Positions 25,424 through 34,437 of a stretch of 64,000 nt of DNA are shown in pieces. A program made the translations under genes and the position numbers. The stretch spans positions 124,001 through 188,000 of the forward strand of contig NZ_JADWPE010000007.1 in assembly GCF_017308985.1 (NCBI RefSeq), given 5' to 3'. Source of the stretch: Lysobacter changpingensis (GTDB taxonomy: Bacteria > Pseudomonadota > Gammaproteobacteria > Xanthomonadales > Xanthomonadaceae). Within the stretch, counting starts at the first letter, position 1. Each line of letters starts with the position of its first letter. A model generated the notes under the pieces. It was not told where the DNA came from, searched no databases, and saw only the letters and a program-made list of their open reading frames with translations.

Positions 25424-25941
25424 ACTGGAGACCTTCTGGAGTCGACGCTTCAGTACTGAGTTTACTGACGAAGAAATCGACGAGCGGACGAAGATTGTCC
25501 CCCAACCACTTGGCTCGCTTGCCGAGTTCCCGATAGAAGTAGCGGAGTGGAAATTGGATGTTGCGCTCAGGACACACTTCGTCCCTAGCACCCAGACTCG
25601 CAGTATTCTGCGTCAACTCCACGCACTTTGCCGCTGTTACAGCGAGCAGCGATACCCTGGCCACGTCGCGTTCCTGAGGAATGTGCACTCTAGCGATGCG
25701 GAGCACGTCCTATCCAGTAAAGGTCGTACAGCACCCTGCGGCCAAGGCATACGAGCAACGTCTAGGTCAAGCAGCTTTGGCCGGCTCCATGACACCGTCC
25801 GAGCGACTGCACTCTGGCCTCACAGAACAAGGTGAACCAAGAGCACGCAGGGCCAAGGAACCTCCAAAGCCCAAGGTCACCGGAGAAGCCTTGCTCGAGG
25901 GTGCTGTGGCGCTTAACAACAGCCTAAGGCCAAGAACCTAA
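25416..25941 (+). pseudogene. Unidentified ORF pair, probably one gene broken by a frameshift
   Basis: A frame opens at ATG 25416 with GGAAGG at good distance and reads MSELETFWSRRFSTEFTDEE, then LHALCRCYSEQRYPGHVAFL, and runs to 25835. From about 25690 on, the next frame (open 25681-25941) is more protein-like (KVVQHPAAKAYEQRLGQAAL; ARRAKEPPKPKVTGEALLEG), whereas the first frame becomes Ser/Arg shadow text. The simplest reading is one gene of ~170 codons with a frame change around 25650-25700. No family is recognised. An alternative is two overlapping genes, which the overlap length makes unlikely. Confidence 0.4.
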
Positions 25942-26025
25942 CTGCCCGCCGAATCGCCCCACTAGAGCAGAACTACGTTGCGTCTGGATGGCGCTGACCA
26001 GCTAAACCCAGGGAGGAAGGAGAGA

Positions 26026-26394
26026 ATGGCACTGCAATTGACAACATCAAAACAGTTGCTGCGCGAGCCCGGACGATATGCCTGGTCGCCCCTGCTATGC
26101 AGTACGATGCTGGGCATCTCCCTCCAAGAATTGGCCTTCATTCTTGGCGTAAGCGAGTTTGCTCTGCACCGTCGGCCAGACGCCCCCATTGTGCAGCGAA
26201 GGCTCGGCGCCTTCGCCGAAGTCTTAGACTGGCTGTTGGTGATCACGCCAGACGTGGAGTCTGCTGCGTTTCATTTGAAGAATACCCCGATACGGGCGTT
26301 GAAGCAGCGGACGCTCCTCGAGACGATCGGCGACGGCGAATACGAGAAAGCTCTCCGCTACCTGCAAACGATCGTCGGCGGCCAGAATGGATAA
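26026..26394 (+). CDS. Xre/MbcA/ParS-like antitoxin (DUF2384-type)
   Basis: 122 residues. Start at ATG 26026 is set by a strong ribosome site (AGGAAGGAGAGA). The N-terminal half carries a helix-turn-helix-like stretch (STMLGISLQELAFILGVSEF). The C-terminal half resembles the toxin-binding domain of MbcA/ParS antitoxins (PIRALKQRTLLETIGDGEYE, then KALRYLQTIVGG). Such genes normally precede a RES-domain NAD-degrading toxin, but only ~75 nt separate this stop from the end of the convergent tniQ gene and no RES frame is seen. It may be an orphan antitoxin or an anti-addiction gene. The assignment rests on pattern and could be wrong. Confidence 0.55.
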   Translation: MALQLTTSKQLLREPGRYAWSPLLCSTMLGISLQELAFILGVSEFALHRRPDAPIVQRRLGAFAEVLDWLLVITPDVESAAFHLKNTPIRALKQRTLLETIGDGEYEKALRYLQTIVGGQNG

Positions 26395-26469
26395 GCATGG
26401 CGCGCACCCGGGCTCCTTACGTCTAAGCGCCATTCAAAGTGAGTTTCAAGGCCTCGTCTGGCACCTCCT

Positions 26470-27471
26470 TCATGAAACCTGCTTCTCAATCGCCACCGAA
26501 CGAACACATGGTTCAGCCTGCTCCGCATCTCCATTCCTCTCACTTCGCTTAATACTGAGCTGCAGAAATAGCTCTTCCATGGACCCTCCGTGAGATGCGA
26601 GGGTTAAAGCCAAGTGGTACAACGAGATATGAGGCCGCCACCGCGGACGCGGAGACAGGAGAAGGTGTTGGAAATGGCGGGTGAACCACGCCCTGACCTG
26701 CGGACGCCCCTGCAGGTCCCGGATGGCCTCACGGATCATCGTTTCAACGGCAACACGTGAAGTGCGGGCCCGCTCTGCGACAAGATCATGAATATCCGAA
26801 AGGCGCGCACAACCTGTATCGCGCCAGCGCCAGGACACCAACTCTGTATAACAGTGAATCGCGGAGTCAGATTCATTGATACGCGCACCGCTGCCCGATC
26901 CGACCTGTAGAGCTCCCGTGCGTGACATAGGAAAATGAGAAAGCGGGCGTTGAAGATTCGCAGGACGCTCTTCCAACATCTCATGATGGGAGGGGCAAAA
27001 CTCAATGCCCGCTGCCTGATGAATTCTCCTGAACCATGTGAAGCCTTCTGCCTCCATGGCGTCTATCTGACAGCGCCTACAGAATTTCGTTCGATGCCGA
27101 GCCGGTAGTAAGCAAGCGTGCTCGTGCAAGGCACTTCGCGTGTAATAGTCAAGGGCCTTGGCGCCATCTCTGGAGTGCATGCTGAGAACTAGCATGTACC
27201 CCATCCCATGCCTCCATGCGTACGGATGAAGCTCCTCCTCAGTATCAGCGCTGGCGAGCAGCCGGAGCACTTGCGCCGCCGCAAGAGAAGAGTCGAGTCC
27301 CCCTCCCATCGATTGGCCCCCGCCCGACCACTTTTCGATCATCCTTGGAACGGAATCTAGGTTGTTGAGCGCCGCAGTCCGATAGAGGTGCCCCCACACA
27401 GTCTCATCGGGCTTCGCCTTGGGAACCAGTATCTGCGACTGGTTCCATCCAAAGGACGAAGGAGGAGTCAT
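26470..27471 (-). CDS. tniQ: TniQ/TnsD-like target-selection protein
   Basis: 333 residues. The N-terminus has the TniQ opening pattern PKAKPDETVWGHLYRTAAL, and the zinc-binding part reads CRRCQIDAMEAEGFTWFRR followed by HQAAGIEFCPSHHEMLEE (CxxC...W.R.HQ..G..FC..H), the hallmark of TniQ/TnsD. In Tn7, TnsD binds the 3' end of glmS and directs insertion just beyond it; this gene lies exactly there, in the same orientation as glmS. It is shorter than TnsD (508) and somewhat shorter than other TniQ proteins (~400). Its ATG falls inside the second TnsB-type repeat of the element's end, leaving no room for tnsABC on this side. SD GGAG is not found, so expression may be weak. Confidence 0.8.
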   Translation of the reverse strand: MTPPSSFGWNQSQILVPKAKPDETVWGHLYRTAALNNLDSVPRMIEKWSGGGQSMGGGLDSSLAAAQVLRLLASADTEEELHPYAWRHGMGYMLVLSMHSRDGAKALDYYTRSALHEHACLLPARHRTKFCRRCQIDAMEAEGFTWFRRIHQAAGIEFCPSHHEMLEERPANLQRPLSHFPMSRTGALQVGSGSGARINESDSAIHCYTELVSWRWRDTGCARLSDIHDLVAERARTSRVAVETMIREAIRDLQGRPQVRAWFTRHFQHLLLSPRPRWRPHISLYHLALTLASHGGSMEELFLQLSIKRSERNGDAEQAEPCVRSVAIEKQVS

Positions 27472-27516
27472 GACAGACTTAATTAATCCGTACAGACTTT
27501 ATTGTTCGTAATCACA
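27471..27516 (-). repeat. Tn7-like transposon end (glmS-proximal terminus) with two TnsB-type repeats
   Basis: Read on the minus strand from 27516: TGTGATTACGAACAATAAAG continuing TCTGTACGG. The block ACAATAAAGTCT is identical to the outermost TnsB-binding repeat of the Tn7 right end as I recall it (TGTGGGCGGACAATAAAGTC). A second copy, AATTAAGTCTGTCA at 27484-27471, follows 19 nt inside the first, AATAAAGTCTGTAC at 27503-27490. The terminal TGTG lies 22 bp beyond the glmS stop codon, the standard Tn7 insertion distance and orientation. The adjacent ACGAC (27517-27521) is the candidate 5-bp target duplication; its partner at the other end was not located. Confidence 0.78.
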
Positions 27517-27538
27517 ACGACCGAACGTGCCCGGGGAA

Positions 27539-29371
27539 TTACTCCACCGTCACCGACTTCGCCAGATTCCGCGGCTTGTCCACGTCGGTACCGCGCGCCA
27601 GTGCGGCGTGGTACGCCAGCAGCTGCACCGGGATCGCATGCACCACCGGCGACAGCACGCCGACGTGACGCGGGGCGCGGATGACGTGCACGCCTTCGGA
27701 GGCGCCGAACTGGCTGTCCTCGTCGGTGAAGACGAACAGCTCGCCGCCGCGGGCGCGCACTTCCTGCATGTTGGACTTCACCTTCTCCAGCAGCGTGTCG
27801 TTCGGCGCGATGACCACCACCGGCATCGCGGCGTCCACCAGGGCGAGCGGGCCGTGCTTGAGTTCGCCCGCCGGGTAGGCCTCGGCATGGATGTAGGAGA
27901 TTTCCTTGAGCTTGAGCGCGCCTTCCAGCGCGATCGGGTAATGCACGCCGCGGCCGAGGAACAGCGCGTGCTGCTTCGGCGCGAAGCGCTCGGCCCAGGC
28001 GGTGATCTGCGGCTCCAGGTTCAGCGCGTGCTGCACGCTGCCGGGCAGGAAGCGCAGCGCGTCCAGGTACTGGCCTTCCTGCTCCACGCCCAGGCGGTCG
28101 TTCAGCTTCGCCAGCGTTGCGGCCAGCGTGAACAGCGCCACCAGCTGCGTGGTGAAGGCCTTGGTGGATGCCACGCCGATCTCGGCGCCGGCGCGCGTGT
28201 AGTACACCAGCCGGCTGGCGCGCGGGATGGCGCTTTCGGGCACGTTGCAGATGGACAGCGTGCGGTCGTGGCCCAGCGACTTGGCGTACTTCAGCGCTTC
28301 CATCGTGTCGAGCGTTTCGCCCGACTGCGAGATGGTGACGATGAGGTGCTTCGGGTTGGCAACGGCCTTGCGGTAGCGGTATTCGCTGGCGATTTCGACC
28401 GAGCACGGCAAGCCGGAGATGGCTTCGATCCAGTAACGCGCGGTGAGGCCGGCGTAGTAGCTGGTGCCGCAGGCGAGGATCTGCACGCCTTCGACGCCGC
28501 GCAACACGTCCTCCGCGCTCGCGCCGAACAGCAGCGGACTGAACGCGTTGGCGTCCATCACCGCCTCGATGGTGTCGGCGATGGCGCGCGGCTGCTCGTG
28601 GATTTCCTTCTGCATGAAGTGGCGGTACGGGCCCAGCTCCAGCGAGGCGAGCGACACGTCGGACACGTGCACTTCGCGTTCGATCGGCGCATTGTTCGCA
28701 TCGAACACGCGCACGCCCTCGCGGGTCACTTCGGCGGTGTCGCCTTCTTCGAGGAAGATCACCTGGCGCGTGGCCTGCACGATCGCGGACACATCGCTCG
28801 CGACGAAATTCTCGCCCTCGCCCAGCCCCACCAGCAGCGGGCAGCCCATGCGTGCGGCGATGAGGCGGCCGGGTTCGCGCTTGCTGACCACGGCGATGGC
28901 GTAGGCACCGACGAGTTCACGCACCGAGTTCTGCACGGCCGTCAGCAGATCCGCGCCCTGCGACTGGTGGAAGTGGATCAGGTGCGCGATGACCTCGGTG
29001 TCGGTCTGCGACTCGAACACGTAGCCCTTCGCGCGCAGGGCTTCGCGCTGCTCGTCGTGATTCTCGATGATGCCGTTGTGCACCACCGCCAGCTCGCCGA
29101 AGGAGATGTGCGGATGCGCGTTGGCTTCGGTCACGCCGCCGTGCGTGGCCCAGCGCGTGTGGCCGATGCCGAGCGTGGCGTGGAAGTCCTCGGACTGCGC
29201 GGCGGCCTCCATCTCGGCCACACGGCCGGTGCGGCGCACGCGGCGGACGTCGGCACCGTCCAGGACGGCGATACCGGCGGAGTCGTAGCCGCGGTATTCC
29301 AGGCGCTTGAGGCCTTCGATCAGCACCGGTACCACGTCGCGATCGGCGATCGCACCCACAATTCCGCACAT
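27539..29371 (-). CDS. glmS: Glutamine--fructose-6-phosphate aminotransferase (isomerising)
   Basis: 610-residue cytosolic enzyme making glucosamine-6-phosphate from fructose-6-phosphate and glutamine, the first committed step to UDP-GlcNAc for peptidoglycan and LPS. The Cys nucleophile follows Met1 (MCGIVGAI) for the class-II glutaminase half ([16 protein letters not shown]). Two SIS isomerase domains follow ([40 protein letters not shown]). The C-terminus NLAKSVTVE is the invariant end that encodes the TnsD binding site attTn7, and a Tn7-like end lies just downstream. It is separated from glmU by an efflux cluster inserted on the opposite strand. Confidence 0.98.
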   Translation of the reverse strand: MCGIVGAIADRDVVPVLIEGLKRLEYRGYDSAGIAVLDGADVRRVRRTGRVAEMEAAAQSEDFHATLGIGHTRWATHGGVTEANAHPHISFGELAVVHNGIIENHDEQREALRAKGYVFESQTDTEVIAHLIHFHQSQGADLLTAVQNSVRELVGAYAIAVVSKREPGRLIAARMGCPLLVGLGEGENFVASDVSAIVQATRQVIFLEEGDTAEVTREGVRVFDANNAPIEREVHVSDVSLASLELGPYRHFMQKEIHEQPRAIADTIEAVMDANAFSPLLFGASAEDVLRGVEGVQILACGTSYYAGLTARYWIEAISGLPCSVEIASEYRYRKAVANPKHLIVTISQSGETLDTMEALKYAKSLGHDRTLSICNVPESAIPRASRLVYYTRAGAEIGVASTKAFTTQLVALFTLAATLAKLNDRLGVEQEGQYLDALRFLPGSVQHALNLEPQITAWAERFAPKQHALFLGRGVHYPIALEGALKLKEISYIHAEAYPAGELKHGPLALVDAAMPVVVIAPNDTLLEKVKSNMQEVRARGGELFVFTDEDSQFGASEGVHVIRAPRHVGVLSPVVHAIPVQLLAYHAALARGTDVDKPRNLAKSVTVE

Positions 29372-29435
29372 GCAGCGGCACTCCAGATCGGGAAGACGGA
29401 CAGTTTAGCGGGAGGTACGCGATGGCGGCTTTACG

Positions 29436-29474
29436 GCGGACACCGGAGTGTCCGCGCGGACACCGCGGACACCG
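29436..29474 (+). promoter_or_regulatory. Triple GCGGACACCG repeat with palindromes, candidate enhancer site
   Basis: GCGGACACCG occurs at 29436-29445, 29456-29465 and 29465-29474. Between the first two lies a perfect 16-bp palindrome GTGTCCGCGCGGACAC (29448-29463), and GGACACcggaGTGTCC is a further inverted repeat. The cluster is centred ~65 bp before the sigma-54-type promoter, the normal place for an NtrC-type activator. The likely binder is the regulator encoded at 34438-35772; this is inference. Confidence 0.6.
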
Positions 29475-29514
29475 TGCCGCACGCGCAAGTGGTTGAAAAC
29501 AAAGAGCGCGGGGG

Positions 29515-29533
29515 TTGGCACGCTCCGTGCGTG
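29515..29533 (+). promoter_or_regulatory. Probable sigma-54 (-24/-12) promoter of the efflux operon
   Basis: TTGGCACGctccGTGC matches the consensus TGGCACG-N4-TTGC with the invariant GG (29517-29518) and GC (29529-29530) exactly 10 nt apart. It lies ~35 nt before the adaptor ATG at 29565, giving a short leader. Upstream enhancer-like repeats and a downstream NtrC-family gene in the same cluster support it. Confidence 0.65.
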
Positions 29534-29564
29534 TTCAGGTGGGTTCCCATCACCGACCGACCGC

Positions 29565-30854
29565 ATGATCCGCGACACCTCCGGCCAAGACCGCGTCATC
29601 GCCGCGCCCCCCGCGAACCCGCGTCGCAAGCAGCTGCTCATCGGCGGCGGCGTGACGGCGGCCCTGCTGCTGGCCTTGAGCGTGCCCACCCTGGGGCGCT
29701 GGCTGGGCGCCGGACAGTCGGTCAGCGGCGAGCGCCTGCGCACGGCCGAGGTCCGCCGCGGCACGCTGGTGCGCGACGTCTCGGTGCAGGGCCGGATGGT
29801 CGCCGCGGTCAGCCCCACCCTGTATGCGCCGGCCGCCGGCACGGTCACGCTGAAGGTGCAGGCCGGCGACACCATCAAGCAGGGCCAGACGCTGGCGGTG
29901 ATCGACAGCCCGGAGCTGCGCAGCAAGCTCGTGCAGGAACAGTCGACCCTGGCGAGCCTGCAGGCCGAAGCCAGCCGCGCCGCGCTCGACGCGCAACTGG
30001 CGCGCTCCACCGCGCAGAAGGCGCTGGACCAGGCACAGATCGACCGCACCGCGGCGATGCGCGACCTGGAACGCAGCCAGAAGGGTTTCGATGGCGGCGC
30101 GGTGTCGAGCATCGAAGTGGCCCGCGCGCAGGACACGCTGAAGAAGGCCGATATCGGCCTGCTGCACGCGCAGCGCGATTACGGCCTGCAGGATCGCGGC
30201 GCCGGCCTGGACACGCGCAACAAGCACCTGCTCGCACAGCGCCAGCAGGCGCTGGTCGACGACCTGCAGCGCCAGGTGGACGAACTCAACATCCGCTCGC
30301 CCGTGGACGGCATGGTCGGCACGGTGAACATCACCGATCGCACGGTGGTGCCGGCCAATCAGCCGCTGCTGGTGGTGGTCGATCTGCGCGAACTCGAGGT
30401 CGAACTCCCCGTGCCTGAAAGCTACGCCGACGACCTGCGCCTGGGCATGGGCGCGGAGATCAGCTACGGCGGGCAGAAGTACAACGGCCAGCTGCGTTCG
30501 GTGTCGCCCGAAGTCGTCAACGGCCAGGTGATGGCGCGCGTGCGCTTCGCCGACGACCAGCCCGACGGCAAGCGCCCGACCGGCCTGCGCCAGAACCAGC
30601 GCGTCAGCACGCGCGTGATGATCGAGGAGAAGCCGAACGTGCTGATGGTGCAGCGCGGCCCGTTCCTCGATACCGGCGGCGGTCGGGTCGCCTACAAGCT
30701 CGACGGCGACAGCGCGATCAAGACCGCGATCACCACCGGCGCCAGCAGCCTGTCCGACGTGGAAGTGCTGTCGGGCCTCCAGCCCGGCGACCGCATCGTG
30801 ATTTCCGACACCACCGCATTCAACGGCGCCGAGGAAGTCATGGTCAACGACTGA
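29565..30854 (+). CDS. HlyD/MacA-type periplasmic adaptor of an ABC efflux system
   Basis: 429 residues. A single N-terminal membrane anchor (RRKQLLIGGGVTAALLLALS), the first lipoyl half (TLYAPAAGTVTLKVQAGDTI), a long coiled-coil (about 115-250), the second lipoyl half (NIRSPVDGMVGTVNITDRTV) and a beta-barrel follow in adaptor order. It links the downstream ABC permeases to an outer-membrane channel. The start at 29565 was chosen because earlier frame text has no coding character and lies across the promoter. First gene of the operon continuing with an ATPase and two permeases; 80 nt separate it from the ATPase. Confidence 0.9.
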   Translation: MIRDTSGQDRVIAAPPANPRRKQLLIGGGVTAALLLALSVPTLGRWLGAGQSVSGERLRTAEVRRGTLVRDVSVQGRMVAAVSPTLYAPAAGTVTLKVQAGDTIKQGQTLAVIDSPELRSKLVQEQSTLASLQAEASRAALDAQLARSTAQKALDQAQIDRTAAMRDLERSQKGFDGGAVSSIEVARAQDTLKKADIGLLHAQRDYGLQDRGAGLDTRNKHLLAQRQQALVDDLQRQVDELNIRSPVDGMVGTVNITDRTVVPANQPLLVVVDLRELEVELPVPESYADDLRLGMGAEISYGGQKYNGQLRSVSPEVVNGQVMARVRFADDQPDGKRPTGLRQNQRVSTRVMIEEKPNVLMVQRGPFLDTGGGRVAYKLDGDSAIKTAITTGASSLSDVEVLSGLQPGDRIVISDTTAFNGAEEVMVND

Positions 30855-30934
30855 CCGGTAACGTTCCCTCGCCTTCGCGCATCCCTGTCCACGCCCCGAA
30901 ACCTTCGCCGAACACGCACCACCAGGAGCCCGCC

Positions 30935-31663
<729 letters not shown>

Positions 31664-31676
31664 GGAGCGCGCGACC

Positions 31677-32996
31677 ATGTTCACCTACTACCTGCGGCTG
31701 GCGGCGATCTCGCTCAAGCGCAACCGCATCCTCACCGCCCTCATGGTGGCGGCGATCGCGCTGGGCATCGGCATGTCGATGACCTCGATGACCGTGCTGC
31801 ACATGATGAGCGCCAATCCGTTGTCGCATAAGGACGAGAAGGTCCGGCGCATCCTGCTCGACAACTGGGACGTGAACGACCCGTGGGACGAGGACAACCC
31901 GACCGAACCGCCGGACCTGGTGACCTACCAGGACGCCAACAACCTCGTGCAGGCGCACAAGGCCGAGCACGAGGCGGCGTTCTTCCCCAACGTGCTTCCG
32001 CTGGAGCCGGACAAGCGCGAGGTCAAGCCGTACATGGTCGAAGCGCTGTTCACCACGTCGGGCTTCTTCCCGATCTTCGAGCCGCCATTCCGCTACGGCA
32101 GCGGCTGGTCGCCCGCGGAAGACCGCAACGCCGCGCGCGTGGCGGTGATCGACAGCGAGACCAACGACAAACTCTTCGGCGGCGAGAACAGCGTGGGCCG
32201 CAAGGTACGGCTGGGCGGCGAGGACTACACCGTCGTCGGCGTGCTGGAGAAGTGGCGTCCGACGCCGCGCGTTTACCACGTCGCCAACGGCGCTTTCAAT
32301 GATCCGCAGTCGGTGTTCGTGCCCTTCGCCATCGGCATCGAGAAGCAGCTCAACAGCAACTCGAACAACAGCTGCTACAAGGACGCCGAACCGGGTTACG
32401 CCGGCCTGCTCGCGTCGGAATGCATCTGGATCGACCTGTGGGTGCAGGTGAAGGACGACGCCGACGCGCAACGCTACGCGAGCTTCCTCAACGACTACGT
32501 GGCCGAGCAGAAGAAGACCGGCCGCTTCCAGCGTCCGACCAACAACCGCGTCTACACGGTGTCGGAGTTCCTGGAAGCGCAGCGCGTGGTCGGTCGCGAC
32601 GTGCGCACGCAGGTGTGGCTGGCGTTCGCGTTCTTCGCGGTGTGCCTGATCAATACGGTGGGCCTGCTGCTGGCGAAGTTCATGGGCAAGGCGCCGGAAA
32701 TCGGCCTGCGTCGCGCGGTCGGTGCGAGCAAGCCGGCGGTGTTCGCGCAGTACCTGACCGAATCGGGCCTGGTCGGCCTCGCCGGCGGCCTGTGCGGGCT
32801 GGTGCTGACGGGCCTCGGGCTGCTGGCGCTACGAAAGCTGTATGCGGGCACCTCGATCGAACGGCTCGCCGAACTGGACTGGAGCATGGTCTTCGCATCC
32901 CTGCTGATCGCGTTGATCGCCAGCCTCATCGCCGGTCTCTATCCGACGTGGCGCGCCTGCCAGGTGCAGCCGGCCACGCAGTTGAAGACGCAGTAA
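31677..32996 (+). CDS. ABC transporter permease (MacB/FtsX fold), first of two
   Basis: 439 residues. One N-terminal helix (RILTALMVAAIALGIGMSM), a large periplasmic MacB_PCD domain (residues ~50-290), then three C-terminal helices (VWLAFAFFAVCLINTVGLLL; VGLAGGLCGLVLTGLGLLAL; MVFASLLIALIASLIAGLYP), the FtsX/MacB topology. The motif GKAPEIGLRRAVGASKPAVF before the second-last helices is typical of the family. Start ATG at 31677 is 13 nt after the ATPase stop with GAGG ahead. It presumably forms a heterodimer with the next gene product. Exported substrate unknown (peptides, macrolides or lipids are possible). Confidence 0.92.
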   Translation: MFTYYLRLAAISLKRNRILTALMVAAIALGIGMSMTSMTVLHMMSANPLSHKDEKVRRILLDNWDVNDPWDEDNPTEPPDLVTYQDANNLVQAHKAEHEAAFFPNVLPLEPDKREVKPYMVEALFTTSGFFPIFEPPFRYGSGWSPAEDRNAARVAVIDSETNDKLFGGENSVGRKVRLGGEDYTVVGVLEKWRPTPRVYHVANGAFNDPQSVFVPFAIGIEKQLNSNSNNSCYKDAEPGYAGLLASECIWIDLWVQVKDDADAQRYASFLNDYVAEQKKTGRFQRPTNNRVYTVSEFLEAQRVVGRDVRTQVWLAFAFFAVCLINTVGLLLAKFMGKAPEIGLRRAVGASKPAVFAQYLTESGLVGLAGGLCGLVLTGLGLLALRKLYAGTSIERLAELDWSMVFASLLIALIASLIAGLYPTWRACQVQPATQLKTQ

Positions 32997-33012
32997 CCGC
33001 GAGGAAACCATC

Positions 33013-34251
33013 ATGGAATTCCGCCCGATCCTCAACGCGCTCATGCGCAACAAGACCGGCCTGCTGCTGATCGCGCTGCAGGTCGCCATCACGCTGGCCA
33101 TCGTGTGCAACAGCGTCTTCATCATCCTGCAGCGCATCGAGAAGGTGAACCGTCCCAGCGGCATGGACGAAAGCGCGCTGTTCACCATCACCAGCCTGGG
33201 ATTCGCGCAGGACTTCGACCTGCGCGGCAGCATTCGCGAGGACCTGGAGACGCTGCGCTCGATTCCCGGCGTGGTCGACGCCACCACGATCAACTCCGTG
33301 CCGCTGTCCAACGGCGGCTGGAGCGAGGGCATCACCACGCAGCCCGAGAGCGTGCCGGAGGAACAGCGCAAGAACGTGCCGACCGCGCTGTACCTGGTCG
33401 ACGAGCACGGCGTGAACACGCTGGGCGTGAAGCTCGTCGCCGGCCGCAACTTCACCGTCGGTGACGTGAGCTACCGCTCGAAGGACGACAAGGGCACGCC
33501 GCACACGCTGATCATCACCCAGGCGCTCGCCGACCAGCTGTATCCGGAAGGCAACGCGGTCGGCAAGGTGATCTACAGCGGCATCGGCGGCCGGAACGGG
33601 CCGATCACCATCGTCGGCATCATCGAGCGCCTGCAGGCGCCGTGGGTGGGCTGGGACAAGGTCGAGCACGCGATGCTGGTGCCGCAGTACCAGGACGGCG
33701 AGTTCGATTCGAGTTCCGCGCGCTATCTCATCCGCACCGAACCCGGCCGCCGCGACGAGGTGATGAAGGAAGCCGAACGCAAGCTGGGCGAGATCAACAC
33801 CGGCCGCATCGTGCGTGGGCTGCGTTCGGTCGAGGAAGTGCGCGGCGAAAGTTACCGCCAGGACCGCGCGATGACCGTCGTGCTGGGCACGGTGATCTTC
33901 TCGCTGCTCGCGGTGACCGGGTTGGGCATCGTCGGCATGGTCAGCTTCTGGGTGACGCGCCGCGTGAAGCAGATCGGCACGCGCCGTGCGCTGGGTGCGC
34001 GCCGCTTCGACATCCGCCGCTACTTCATGATCGAGAACGTGATCGTGGTGGGCGTGGGCATCGCGCTCGGCCTGCTGCTCACGTACGGCTTCAACATCTG
34101 GCTGATGAAGCATTACGAGCTGCCGCGCCTGTCGTGGTACTACGCGCCGCTGGGCGCGCTGACGGTGCTGCTGCTGGGACAGCTGGCGGTGTTCGGACCG
34201 GCGACGCGTGCGTCGCGGGTGTCGCCGGCGGTGGCGACGCGGACGGTGTGA
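33013..34251 (+). CDS. ABC transporter permease (MacB/FtsX fold), second of two
   Basis: 412 residues with the same four-helix topology: N-terminal GLLLIALQVAITLAIVCNSV, periplasmic domain, then FSLLAVTGLGIVGMVSFWVT, VIVVGVGIALGLLLTYGFNI and ALTVLLLGQLAVFGPATRAS. The loop motif VKQIGTRRALGARRFDIRRY matches MacB permeases. Sequence is clearly different from the first permease, so this is a heterodimeric exporter and not a recent duplication. 16 nt after the preceding stop. Confidence 0.92.
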   Translation: MEFRPILNALMRNKTGLLLIALQVAITLAIVCNSVFIILQRIEKVNRPSGMDESALFTITSLGFAQDFDLRGSIREDLETLRSIPGVVDATTINSVPLSNGGWSEGITTQPESVPEEQRKNVPTALYLVDEHGVNTLGVKLVAGRNFTVGDVSYRSKDDKGTPHTLIITQALADQLYPEGNAVGKVIYSGIGGRNGPITIVGIIERLQAPWVGWDKVEHAMLVPQYQDGEFDSSSARYLIRTEPGRRDEVMKEAERKLGEINTGRIVRGLRSVEEVRGESYRQDRAMTVVLGTVIFSLLAVTGLGIVGMVSFWVTRRVKQIGTRRALGARRFDIRRYFMIENVIVVGVGIALGLLLTYGFNIWLMKHYELPRLSWYYAPLGALTVLLLGQLAVFGPATRASRVSPAVATRTV

Positions 34252-34285
34252 GCGGTTCCGGGATTCGGGATTCGAAGACATGCTG

Positions 34286-34303
34286 TTCCCGCGCGGGCGG
34301 GAA
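34286..34303. repeat. Short CCCGC hairpin repeat after the ABC operon
   Basis: TTCCCGCgcggGCGGGAA palindrome, preceded by GGGATTCGGGATTCG at 34262-34275, a two-unit relative of the heptamer array at 43827. Both are dispersed-repeat motifs of this genome. The hairpin may end the efflux transcript; the remaining spacer to 34437 shows nothing else. Confidence 0.5.
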
Positions 34304-34437
34304 TCCATCAGGGCGCGATGTCATGGTTCCCAAGGATCTGACATCGTCCCGACGCGAACCCTGTAACCGGCGGCGGCCGTTCGCTCCTCTCTCCGGAACG
34401 GCCGCCGCCCCATGCGCCCCACTGCTACCCTAGGCCG

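Larger units (their letters stand above)
23838..27516. mobile_element. Decayed Tn7-like element or island at attTn7 downstream of glmS
   Basis: Segment between the broken hcp and the Tn7-like terminus 22 bp beyond the glmS stop. Base use is visibly richer in A/T and codons less biased than in the flanks. The glmS-proximal end has a TGTG terminus, two TnsB-type repeats and a tniQ/tnsD-like gene, the expected makeup of a Tn7-family right end. No tnsA, tnsB or tnsC frame is present and the left terminus was not found; the left boundary given is the point where hcp breaks off and is approximate. Cargo: a ~77-residue ORF, a two-TM protein, an SPFH protein, a frameshifted ORF and an antitoxin-like gene. 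Confidence 0.65.

Noticed and set aside
26387-26593. Small plus-strand ORF overlapping the end of the antitoxin-like gene, considered as its toxin partner
   Set aside because: No RES or other toxin motif, no ribosome site, and most of it lies opposite the tniQ coding region.
29448-29564. N-terminal extension of the adaptor gene to 29448
   Set aside because: It would cross the sigma-54 promoter and enhancer repeats, and has no coding character.
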